A model generated the notes under the pieces. The model was not told the origin of the DNA and ran no database searches. It saw only the letters and a program-made list of their open reading frames with translations. This document shows, piece by piece, positions 34,071-41,887 of a stretch of DNA of 64,000 nt. This DNA comes from Bacteroidia bacterium (GTDB lineage: Bacteria > Bacteroidota > Bacteroidia > J057): the NCBI GenBank assembly GCA_033391075.1, contig JAWPMV010000001.1, positions 7,440,001-7,504,000 on the forward strand, read 5' to 3'. A program made the position numbers and the translations under genes. Within the stretch, counting starts at the first letter, position 1; every line of letters begins with the position of its first letter.

Positions 34071-35528
34071 ATGCTTAGAATTATTACCGTTCTCGCCTTG
34101 CTCTTTAATCTTGCCTGGGGAAATAACATCCAGATCGAAAATGTCAGTCTGGTAGACCAGAATATGAGTGATGATTATTACTTTGTAGAATTTGACCTGA
34201 GTTGGGAAAATTCCTGGCGCACTTCAACCTTCGAAAGCAACTATGATGCAGCCTGGGTGTTTGTGAAGTTTACCCCTAAGAATCAGCAATTATGGGAGCA
34301 CGCGACCTTACATTATGTCAATGGGACCAATGATGGACATCTGGCTCCTTCCGGTGCGACTATCAATACGACTTCAGATGGCGTAGGAATATTTATTTAC
34401 CGCGATAGTGATGGGATCGGAAATGTAAATTATCAGAATGTTCGCCTTCGCTGGGATTATGGAGCCGATGGGGTAGCTGATGATGAGGTTTTGGAAATAT
34501 CAGTGTTTGCAGTAGAAATGGTCTATGTTCCACAAGGAGCCTTTTATGCTGGAGACGGTCAGCAGGACTTTGGACAATTGGAGGCAGGAAATAGTGGACA
34601 ACCTTTCCTTATTACCTCAGAAGCAGCTTTAACCCTTGGAGGTACCAATGTGAATAATTTGAGCAATAACAATACGATCAATATGCTCAATGATGATGAT
34701 TTTGATTATTCCACTACCCGGACCTTGCCTGCAGATTTCCCCAAAGGATATGACGCTTTCTACTGCATGAAATATGAAGGCTCCCAACAGCAATACGCGG
34801 ACTTTTTGGCCCATATTACCACTGATCAAAGAAATACTAATGACGGCCCCCTCTACGTAAATGCGGTAAATGTATTTCCGATAGAGGATGGGAATCACTA
34901 TGCAATCGCCGAACATCCCTGGAGAGCCATGGATTACCTTAGTTGGGCAAATATTGCTGCTTTTCTCGATTGGTCAGGTTTGAGGCCTTTGAGTGAATTG
35001 GAATATGAAAAAGCCTGTCGGGGTCCAGAAAATCCGGTAAACAATGAGCTAGCCTGGGGAGATGATTCCTGGTATATAGAAGGCTTGTACACTTTGCAAA
35101 ACGCTGGTACTGCAAATGAGACGATTGTGGGTCTTGGGGAAAATGTAGGGAATGCAAATACCCTTTCCATTTATTCTGGTGCAGATGCACCTATGCGTTG
35201 TGGAATCTTTGCCGCAAGTGCGATCAATAAAACCCGCAAAGAAACCGGAGCGACTTATTGGGGGATCATGGAAATGAGTGGAAACTGCTATGAAGCAGTT
35301 ATTTCTGTCGGGAATTCTCAAACCCGTGACTTCTCCGGGAGGCATGGAGATGGCAATATCACATCGACGGGAAATGCAAGTTTTGTCCTGCTTACAGACT
35401 GGGCATTTGTCAATACCGTAGGGGTAGGATTCAGAACCTCTGAAATCAGTACACGCTACCAGGCCAATTACAATGATCCCGATCGAGCAAAATGGATAGG
35501 TATCCGTGGGGTAAGAACAGCTGAATGA
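34071..35528 (+). CDS. Secreted SUMF1/FGE-like protein
   Basis: A 485-residue exported protein (signal MLRIITVLALLFNLAWG). Residues about 18-140 form a beta-sandwich I do not recognise; from about 145 a formylglycine-generating-enzyme-like (SUMF1) domain runs to the end: EMVYVPQGAFYAGDG, MKYEGSQQQYADFL, LRPLSELEYEKACRGP, YWGIMEMSGNCYEAV and GIRGVR. The paired active-site cysteines of true FGE (C-x4-C late in the domain) are absent, so it probably binds or scaffolds and does not oxidise sulfatase cysteines, like the SUMF1-fold GldJ/GldK gliding proteins. Its stop overlaps the ATG of the repeat-protein gene, the start of a three-gene operon. Confidence 0.85.
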   Translation: MLRIITVLALLFNLAWGNNIQIENVSLVDQNMSDDYYFVEFDLSWENSWRTSTFESNYDAAWVFVKFTPKNQQLWEHATLHYVNGTNDGHLAPSGATINTTSDGVGIFIYRDSDGIGNVNYQNVRLRWDYGADGVADDEVLEISVFAVEMVYVPQGAFYAGDGQQDFGQLEAGNSGQPFLITSEAALTLGGTNVNNLSNNNTINMLNDDDFDYSTTRTLPADFPKGYDAFYCMKYEGSQQQYADFLAHITTDQRNTNDGPLYVNAVNVFPIEDGNHYAIAEHPWRAMDYLSWANIAAFLDWSGLRPLSELEYEKACRGPENPVNNELAWGDDSWYIEGLYTLQNAGTANETIVGLGENVGNANTLSIYSGADAPMRCGIFAASAINKTRKETGATYWGIMEMSGNCYEAVISVGNSQTRDFSGRHGDGNITSTGNASFVLLTDWAFVNTVGVGFRTSEISTRYQANYNDPDRAKWIGIRGVRTAE

Positions 35529-36583
35529 TAATCGGGATGAAATACAGGTGGATAAAGATCTGGCTATTGGGCAGCCTGATGGCCGGATCAACTCTCCTGG
35601 GACAAAACAATCCTATTTTTAATGGGGGAGATTCCCAGGGATACGACCAGGCCCGAATTAGTCAGAACAATAATAATCTGATTTTTGCGGGAGGAGAAGA
35701 AGATGGTTTTGCTCGGATGCGCTTTGCTCAGGCATCCAATAATCGAATATTTGCAGGAGGTTTGGGGCAAGGCTATGTAAGCCATTATTACTTGCAGGCA
35801 AGCAATAACCAAATCTTTAGTGGAGGCGAAGATGATGGAGTGGCTAGTCTTCGCTTAGCGATGAATAGCAATAATTCCATTTTTACCGGAGGAAGTGGGC
35901 AAGGATATATTTGGGAGGGATTTACACAAAGTAGTAACAACAGCATTTTCGGAGGAGGAAATGAAGACGGTTATAGCCACGTCCGGATCGAAGGGCTTCC
36001 TGCCGCTTTGAATCCCATTTTCCCGATAGAGTTACTTAGTTTTGATGCATGGGCAGAAGGAGACTACGTCCAAATTGAATGGCAGACTGCATCTGAAGTC
36101 AACCATGATTATTTTCAAATAGAACGAAGCCAGGATTTGGTGCTGGCGGAAAGTATTGGCCTTGTGCCCGGTAAAGGAGGACCGCAGGAGATTAGTTCCT
36201 ACGAACTAAAAGATCCTGAGCCTTTGTTTGGCTCATCTTTCTATCGTCTGCAAAGCGTGGATAAAAATGGAGAGTTTGAATTTTCTGCCTGGGTAGAGGT
36301 TTATTTTGAACGAACAGAAAATATGTTGGTCAGCCTTTTTCCCAACCCAACTCGCTACCAATTGAACATTTCGATTAGTCAAATGCAAGAGGGGAAATAT
36401 GAATGGGCTGTGTTTGATCTCATGGGAAGACCTATGGGAATAAAGAAAAAATTTGAAGCCATAGATGGAGAGTTTCGGAGCAGTTTATCCCTGGGAGAAC
36501 TACCTTCTGCCATCTATGTATTGAGATTGCTGGATATAGCTTCTGGAAAAAGCTATGCGTTCCGCATAAAAGTCATGCGATAA
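35525..36583 (+). CDS. T9SS-exported protein with six alternating 22-residue repeats
   Basis: A 352-residue surface or secreted protein. After the signal peptide (WIKIWLLGSLMAGSTLLGQ) six repeats of about 22 residues follow, each starting NNxIFxGG and ending near QxSN. They alternate in the centre: DSQGY, EEDGF, LGQGY, EDDGV, SGQGY, NEDGY, so the unit is really a 44-residue pair. The middle region (PIELLSFDAWAEGDYVQIEW) is typical of T9SS cargo, and the C-terminus is a type A sorting domain (LVSLFPNPTRYQLNIS, ending FRIKVMR). Start could also be the ATG at 35537. It overlaps the SUMF1-like gene and is 39 bases before the CHAT gene. Confidence 0.85.
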   Translation: MIIGMKYRWIKIWLLGSLMAGSTLLGQNNPIFNGGDSQGYDQARISQNNNNLIFAGGEEDGFARMRFAQASNNRIFAGGLGQGYVSHYYLQASNNQIFSGGEDDGVASLRLAMNSNNSIFTGGSGQGYIWEGFTQSSNNSIFGGGNEDGYSHVRIEGLPAALNPIFPIELLSFDAWAEGDYVQIEWQTASEVNHDYFQIERSQDLVLAESIGLVPGKGGPQEISSYELKDPEPLFGSSFYRLQSVDKNGEFEFSAWVEVYFERTENMLVSLFPNPTRYQLNISISQMQEGKYEWAVFDLMGRPMGIKKKFEAIDGEFRSSLSLGELPSAIYVLRLLDIASGKSYAFRIKVMR

Positions 36584-36622
36584 AGCTGTAAATTCTAAGG
36601 GCTGGTTCGTTTTGATCTATAT

Positions 36623-39600
36623 ATGGGAAATATGTCTGAGCTCTCGAGAACTTTTATCCTGTTTTACTTGCTCTTCTTTTCTTCTCTTTTTATTGGGGGA
36701 ATATATGCTCAATCAGCAGATACCACCCTTGCCCGGAATTATCAACGTAAGGGACAAGAATTTGCGCGTCTGGCAAATTATGATAGCTCCCTTTTTTATA
36801 TAGAGAAAGCACACAGACTCTTCAAGGAAGCTGGGCGGACATCCGTTTACCTGTATTTACAAGTCTATCAGGCGGAGGTTCTGAATAGTGCAGGCGAAAG
36901 AGATAAATCCTTGCAGTTGCTCCTGGAGACACTGAAAACTTGTGAAAAAGAGCTGCCTGCAGATGCATATCCGATCAGTGAGGTTCATAATCAACTTTCC
37001 ATTCTTTACTATACTCAGGGAGATCGGGAGAAATGTTACTTCCACATCGAAAAAGCCTATGAGATAGAAGGGGGAAAGGAAAAACCGGCCAAGCCTTTGA
37101 TAAATATACTCGTCAATAAGGCTAACTATGATTTTAAGTACGGTTATTTCAAAGCTTCCATCCCTCTATATGAAGAAGCCTTAAGATTGTATGAGAAATT
37201 GGAGCTGGATGATCTGGGTATGCTGACGAGAATTTATGGCAATTTGGGAAATGTGTATGAGCGCATAGGGGAACAAAAACGAGCAGAAGCCCTTTTACTC
37301 AAGGGCCTGGAGATCAAGGAATCCGTTCTGCCGCCCGGCCATCCTTCCATTGCGATTAGCCTCATGAATCTCGCCAATACCCAAAGAGGTATGGGGGATT
37401 TGCAAAAGGGATTGGAAACGCAACAAAGAGCTCGAAAAATCATGTTGGACTATCCCAAGGCTCAACAAAGAAACCTGGCCTTTCTGGATGCTAATATGGC
37501 CATGAGCTATGCGTCTTTAGGCAAGTTCGATCAGGCAGAATCTCTGGCTCAGGAAGCAATAGAAATAGCAGAATCTTTATATCCTTCAACTCATCCGATG
37601 ATCACCCAAATATCCATGCGCATGGCTCATATTTTTGGCTACCGCAGTAAGGAAAAGGAATTTGAGATGTATCAAACGGTACTTGCCAGGATCGATGAGA
37701 AAACGGCTCCTTTTATTAAGATTCGGGCCCTGGAAAATATCGGAACCAATCTCTATCAGCAAAAGCAATATACAGCTGCTTTGAAATACCTCGACCAGGC
37801 CGAAGCTTTACTGTATCAGGAGAAAGGGGTTGAGGAAGCAGGAAGAGAAGCTTTTAACAAGATAGATGATAAGGAACAGCTTTTTTGGATCCTCTGGGGA
37901 AAGGCTTTTTCTTTTAGAGCCTTAGCCCGGGAAGGGGAAGAGAAAGAAGCAAATCTGAAAAAGGCACAGCAATACTATAATCAGGTCATTGAAATGCTGA
38001 ACCTCACTTATGAGGACCTTCGATACGAAGCATCACGCAAAGCCTTTTTATCCGGATATATCAAAGAAGTAATTGAAGAAGCAATTTGGGTGGAGGCTGA
38101 ACTTCATACCCTCAATCCCGCTTTAGGTTCATTGGAACATAGCTTTTCCCTGGCAGAAAATCGGAAATCTACCTATTTGCTGGAGTCCATTCGTAATACC
38201 GACCCGGAAAGATTTGCCGGCATACCCGCTGCGATTCTGGAAAGAGAAAAACAAATCCTCTCGGATCTGGAAAAGTTGGGAGGGGAAATTCAGGCTACCT
38301 TAGCTTCCGGGGATAGTAGTAAAAGGCAAAATTTACTGGCAGAGGAAAGGCAGTTGACGGGTTCTTATGATTCTCTGGTTCGACTAATTGAAACAGAGTA
38401 TGCAGATTATTACCGCATCAAGTACAAACAGGAAAGTATTTCTCTCAAAAGCTTGCAAAATAATCTCAAGGAAGGGAGCCTTTTGTTGGAATATTATGAA
38501 GGGGCGGAGCATCTCTTCCTCATTGCAATCGATAAGCAGAGCTTTAATTTTTACTCACTGGAAAGAAGTTCGGAAACGGATTCTCTGCTTGATGTATTTC
38601 TGACCTTAAATAGCAATAGGGAAAAGATAGAAGCTTTGGGTTCAGGAGAGGATGCGATCAAATCATATGTATCTCAGGCCAAAAAACTCTATAATCTTTT
38701 GCTGAAAGAGGCTCTGGAGGGGAAAGAATACCAGGAGCTTATTATCGTTCCGGATGGTAAGTTATCTTATTTGTCTTTTGATCTGCTTTTGTCCGAGGAA
38801 ATGGAGGCGAAAAACTGGAGAGACCTGGATTATTTATATCATAGCTATCGGATTCAATATGCATATTCGGCCACTGTACGCTATATGAGATCAAAATCAA
38901 CGAATAGGGCAAATGACCTATTTGCAGGTTTCGCTCCAAAATACGGCTCAGAATTATTTTCTGAGGCTCGGGATTTAAAACGGATGTACCAGGATCGGGT
39001 AGTGGGGGAGCTGAGGTTTAGCCAGGATGAAGTAGCGAGTATTGCAGATTATTATGGGGGAAACACCTTTCTGGGAAATGCGGCAACCGAAGGGGCATTT
39101 AAACGAAGGGCCAAAGACTACCAGGTACTTCATCTGGCTATGCATGCATTTGTCAATGATGAGGAAGCCATGTACAGTGGGCTTTTATTTGCACCTCCCG
39201 GGGACCAGGATAGTTTGGAAGACGGATTCCTCCATGCTTTTGAGATTTACAACCTTGACCTGGATGCAGAACTAGTGATTCTATCCGCCTGTAATACAGG
39301 ACAAGGACAATATCAGCAAGGAGAAGGAGTCGTGAGCCTTGCACGAGCTTTTGCATATTCAGGTTGCCCAAATATCCTGATGTCTCTTTGGCAGGCAGAT
39401 GATGCTGCTACCCGACAACTTATGCAAGCCTATCATAAGGAATTAGCGGCAGGCAAAGGTAAAGTTGAAGCTTTACAAATTGCTCGGGATTTCTATCTGG
39501 AAAACTCGGATTTGACCCATCCTTATTATTGGGGTGCTTTTGCATTGATCGGGGATGATACCCCTTTGGAAAAAGGAGTTTTTCCCTGGGGATGGGTATT

Positions 39601-39661
39601 ATTGGGAGTTGTGATAATTGGGGGTGGTTTATTTTGGAGAAGGCAAAAGATGTTAGCTTAA
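36623..39661 (+). CDS. TPR-CHAT caspase-like protease with signal peptide and C-terminal anchor
   Basis: A 1012-residue protein of the CHAT (caspase HetF-associated with TPR) family. A signal peptide (FILFYLLFFSSLFIGGIYAQ) is followed by about ten TPR repeats (about 35-400, e.g. LTRIYGNLGNVYERIGEQKR), a helical linker (about 410-600), and the CHAT peptidase domain (about 690-985) with the catalytic His841 (VLHLAMHAF) and Cys890 (LVILSACNTGQG), as in caspases and separase. The end is a membrane helix (WGWVLLGVVIIGGGLFW) followed by basic RRQK. Exported TPR and CHAT domains with an anchor place the protease in the periplasm. It is the last gene of the operon starting at 34071. Target unknown. 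Confidence 0.9.
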   Translation: MGNMSELSRTFILFYLLFFSSLFIGGIYAQSADTTLARNYQRKGQEFARLANYDSSLFYIEKAHRLFKEAGRTSVYLYLQVYQAEVLNSAGERDKSLQLLLETLKTCEKELPADAYPISEVHNQLSILYYTQGDREKCYFHIEKAYEIEGGKEKPAKPLINILVNKANYDFKYGYFKASIPLYEEALRLYEKLELDDLGMLTRIYGNLGNVYERIGEQKRAEALLLKGLEIKESVLPPGHPSIAISLMNLANTQRGMGDLQKGLETQQRARKIMLDYPKAQQRNLAFLDANMAMSYASLGKFDQAESLAQEAIEIAESLYPSTHPMITQISMRMAHIFGYRSKEKEFEMYQTVLARIDEKTAPFIKIRALENIGTNLYQQKQYTAALKYLDQAEALLYQEKGVEEAGREAFNKIDDKEQLFWILWGKAFSFRALAREGEEKEANLKKAQQYYNQVIEMLNLTYEDLRYEASRKAFLSGYIKEVIEEAIWVEAELHTLNPALGSLEHSFSLAENRKSTYLLESIRNTDPERFAGIPAAILEREKQILSDLEKLGGEIQATLASGDSSKRQNLLAEERQLTGSYDSLVRLIETEYADYYRIKYKQESISLKSLQNNLKEGSLLLEYYEGAEHLFLIAIDKQSFNFYSLERSSETDSLLDVFLTLNSNREKIEALGSGEDAIKSYVSQAKKLYNLLLKEALEGKEYQELIIVPDGKLSYLSFDLLLSEEMEAKNWRDLDYLYHSYRIQYAYSATVRYMRSKSTNRANDLFAGFAPKYGSELFSEARDLKRMYQDRVVGELRFSQDEVASIADYYGGNTFLGNAATEGAFKRRAKDYQVLHLAMHAFVNDEEAMYSGLLFAPPGDQDSLEDGFLHAFEIYNLDLDAELVILSACNTGQGQYQQGEGVVSLARAFAYSGCPNILMSLWQADDAATRQLMQAYHKELAAGKGKVEALQIARDFYLENSDLTHPYYWGAFALIGDDTPLEKGVFPWGWVLLGVVIIGGGLFWRRQKMLA

Positions 39662-39674
39662 AGTAGACGCAAAA

Positions 39675-39806
39675 AATCCTGTGTCTTCCCGAGTCCCGTC
39701 GAAGAATCTAAGCTTTACCCAAGCGCCTATCCTATATCTTTTCAGGGATGAGGAAAGGAGATAGGGGGAGAATGAGGCCCTTAGTTCCGCTCAGGATGAC
39801 AGGATT
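39675..39806. repeat. Intergenic inverted repeat containing CCTGTCATCCTGAG
   Basis: AATCCTGTGTCTTCCCGAG (39675-39693) is an imperfect reverse complement of CTCAGGATGACAGGATT (39790-39806), so the spacer between the CHAT and gamma-glutamyltransferase genes is mostly one palindromic element. CTGTCATCCTGAG-type words are familiar to me from repeated spacer elements in other genomes. Confidence 0.5.
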
Positions 39807-39828
39807 CCTTTAGATGATATGTTGTGTA

Positions 39829-41535
39829 TTAATATCCCTTGGTTCTGGCATCAGGCCTGCGAGGGTCTGATGCGCCATATAGCAAGCCATCCTTGATCAT
39901 GATCGACTGCGTACTTCCCATAGCATTGCGTTCGGTCATCTTATGTCCCAAAGCTTCGAGAATCGCGCGCGTATCTGCATTTAGATTTTTTTCTATATAC
40001 AGGATATCCGGAAACCATTGATGATGGATACGGGGAGCATGTGTAGCCTCCGCAACGTTCATCTCATGCACGAGGCTATTGAGGATGACCTGTAATACGG
40101 TCGTGATAATACGGCTTCCCCCAGGGCTTCCTGTAACCAAAAAGGGCTTTCCATCCCTGAATACAATGCTAGGTGTCATAGAACTCAAGGGTCTTTTCCC
40201 CGGCTCTACTTTATTTGATTCTCCCCCGATCAAACCAAAGGCATCTGGTGAACCGGGCTTGGCAGCAAAATCACTCATTTCATTATTCAGCAAAATGCCA
40301 GTTCCTTTAGCCACCGCTCCATTTCCAAAACTAAAATTGAGGGTATAGGTATTGCTGACCACATTGCCATATTTATCTACGACAGAAAAATGCGTAGTCT
40401 CCTCGCTTTCATAATCCGTAGGATTCCCAGGCATAATCTCAGTCGAAGGACGGGCTCTTTCCGGATCAATACCTGTTCGCAGATGATCCGCATAGGACTT
40501 GTCCAGCAGTTCCGCGACAGGTACATTCCAAAATAAGGGATCACCCAGGTGCTTGCTTCTATCGGCATAGGCGAGCTTCATCGCTTCTGTCATCATATGG
40601 ATACTCGCTGCAGAATTGTGCCCTGATTCTTTGAGGGGATATTTTTCGAGTATGTTGAGGATTTGTAGGAGGTGAACGCCTCCGGAACTCGGAGGAGGCA
40701 TAGAGGCGACTTGGTAGCCGTGAAATTCTCCCCAAATCACATCCATGAATTGAGGGCTGTAATCGGCCATGTCTTCCATGCTGATCAAGCCTCCATTAGC
40801 CTGCATATCAGCTACGATCAATTCTGCAATTGGACCTTCGTAAAAAGCTTTGGCTCCCTGTTTGGCAATCAACTTGAGACTTTTCGCCAAATCTGCCTGC
40901 ACCAACAAATCTCCCGATTCATAATATCCTTGCTTTCCTCTATAGAAAATCTTTTCTGATTCCGGCCATTTTCTGATTCTGCCTTCCAGTGCCTTTAATA
41001 CCCGTTCCAGATCATAGGTTACTGCAAAGCCTTTTTTCGCCAATCGGATAGCAGGCGCTAATACTTCTTTGGGACTCATCGTACCATATTTCTCCAATGC
41101 GAAGAGAAGACCTGATACGGTTCCCGGTACTCCGCTTGACTGATAGCTGGAGTTGATGAGGGCTCGATCTATTTCTCCATCTTTCCCCAAATACATATCT
41201 CGACTGGCTTTTCCCGGAGCTCTTTCCCGATAATTGATGGCTTTGGTTTCTCCACTATTCGCTTCATGCACCAGCATAAAACCACCACCACCCAAATTTC
41301 CTGCTCTGGGAAGAACAACTGCGAGCGCAAATCCCACCCCTACAGCCGCATCTACGGCATTTCCTCCCTGCTCCAGAATCTCTATACCTACTTGTGTAGC
41401 AAGAGGATGCTGACTGGCTACCATGCCATTTTTTGCAACAATGGGATGATGTAGGGCTTTAGAGGAAAAGATGGGAGACTGAGCCCTGAGAGAAAAATTC
41501 AGGACAAGTGTTACGATAAGAAGGATCCGCAGCAT
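39829..41535 (-). CDS. ggt: Gamma-glutamyltransferase
   Basis: A 568-residue Ntn-hydrolase that removes or transfers the gamma-glutamyl group of glutathione and related compounds and matures by self-cleavage. The nucleophile is Thr380 in ETTHFSVVDKYGNVVS, the first residue of the small subunit. Other motifs are GNLGGGGFMLVHEA and YRERAP in the large subunit, and the SSMTPSIVF and GSPGGSRIITTVLQVI segments of the small one. A signal peptide (LRILLIVTLVLNFSLRAQ) predicts a periplasmic enzyme. The gene is on the opposite strand to both neighbours and appears monocistronic. Confidence 0.95.
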   Translation of the reverse strand: MLRILLIVTLVLNFSLRAQSPIFSSKALHHPIVAKNGMVASQHPLATQVGIEILEQGGNAVDAAVGVGFALAVVLPRAGNLGGGGFMLVHEANSGETKAINYRERAPGKASRDMYLGKDGEIDRALINSSYQSSGVPGTVSGLLFALEKYGTMSPKEVLAPAIRLAKKGFAVTYDLERVLKALEGRIRKWPESEKIFYRGKQGYYESGDLLVQADLAKSLKLIAKQGAKAFYEGPIAELIVADMQANGGLISMEDMADYSPQFMDVIWGEFHGYQVASMPPPSSGGVHLLQILNILEKYPLKESGHNSAASIHMMTEAMKLAYADRSKHLGDPLFWNVPVAELLDKSYADHLRTGIDPERARPSTEIMPGNPTDYESEETTHFSVVDKYGNVVSNTYTLNFSFGNGAVAKGTGILLNNEMSDFAAKPGSPDAFGLIGGESNKVEPGKRPLSSMTPSIVFRDGKPFLVTGSPGGSRIITTVLQVILNSLVHEMNVAEATHAPRIHHQWFPDILYIEKNLNADTRAILEALGHKMTERNAMGSTQSIMIKDGLLYGASDPRRPDARTKGY

Positions 41536-41632
41536 AGTAGTTTTTTAGGCTAAATGATTAAGTACAGAAAGATACCGATAGAATTTCAATCGGGACAAAT
41601 AGTGGGTGAAAATTGATTGCAAAACCTACTAA

Positions 41633-41860
41633 CTAGCAGAAATTTCCTCTGAGCAGTCTTATTCTTTCTACCAAAGTAGCCAGCGGCCCCTTTTCATACT
41701 TTGCATGAGAAATAGGCGTATTTGCAGGCATAAAATCAACCTCCGCGAAATATTTTTTGTGATCCTTTTCCCTCGAATAAAATTGGATGCAAGGAAACTG
41801 AAACACTTCCCTGGTCAAGCAAGAAGCATGCGTTTTCAGAACTGATAAGAAGGCAGGCAT
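41633..41860 (-). CDS. Doubtful 75-residue protein
   Basis: An open frame of 75 codons with three cysteines and many basic residues (FYSREKDHKKYF, LVERIRLLRGNFC). I recognise no family. It starts only 27 bases from the ATG of the MACPF gene on the other strand, so if real the two share a promoter region; it could equally be the non-coding upstream region of the MACPF gene. Composition is compatible with coding but gives no proof. Confidence 0.25.
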   Translation of the reverse strand: MPAFLSVLKTHASCLTREVFQFPCIQFYSREKDHKKYFAEVDFMPANTPISHAKYEKGPLATLVERIRLLRGNFC

Positions 41861-41887
41861 TCAATCACACAATTTACCCTCACTCTT

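Noticed and set aside
35600-36001. Regularly spaced repeats that could suggest a CRISPR array
   Set aside because: The period is within an open frame and codes for 22-residue protein repeats; the DNA copies differ at many positions and there are no cas genes.
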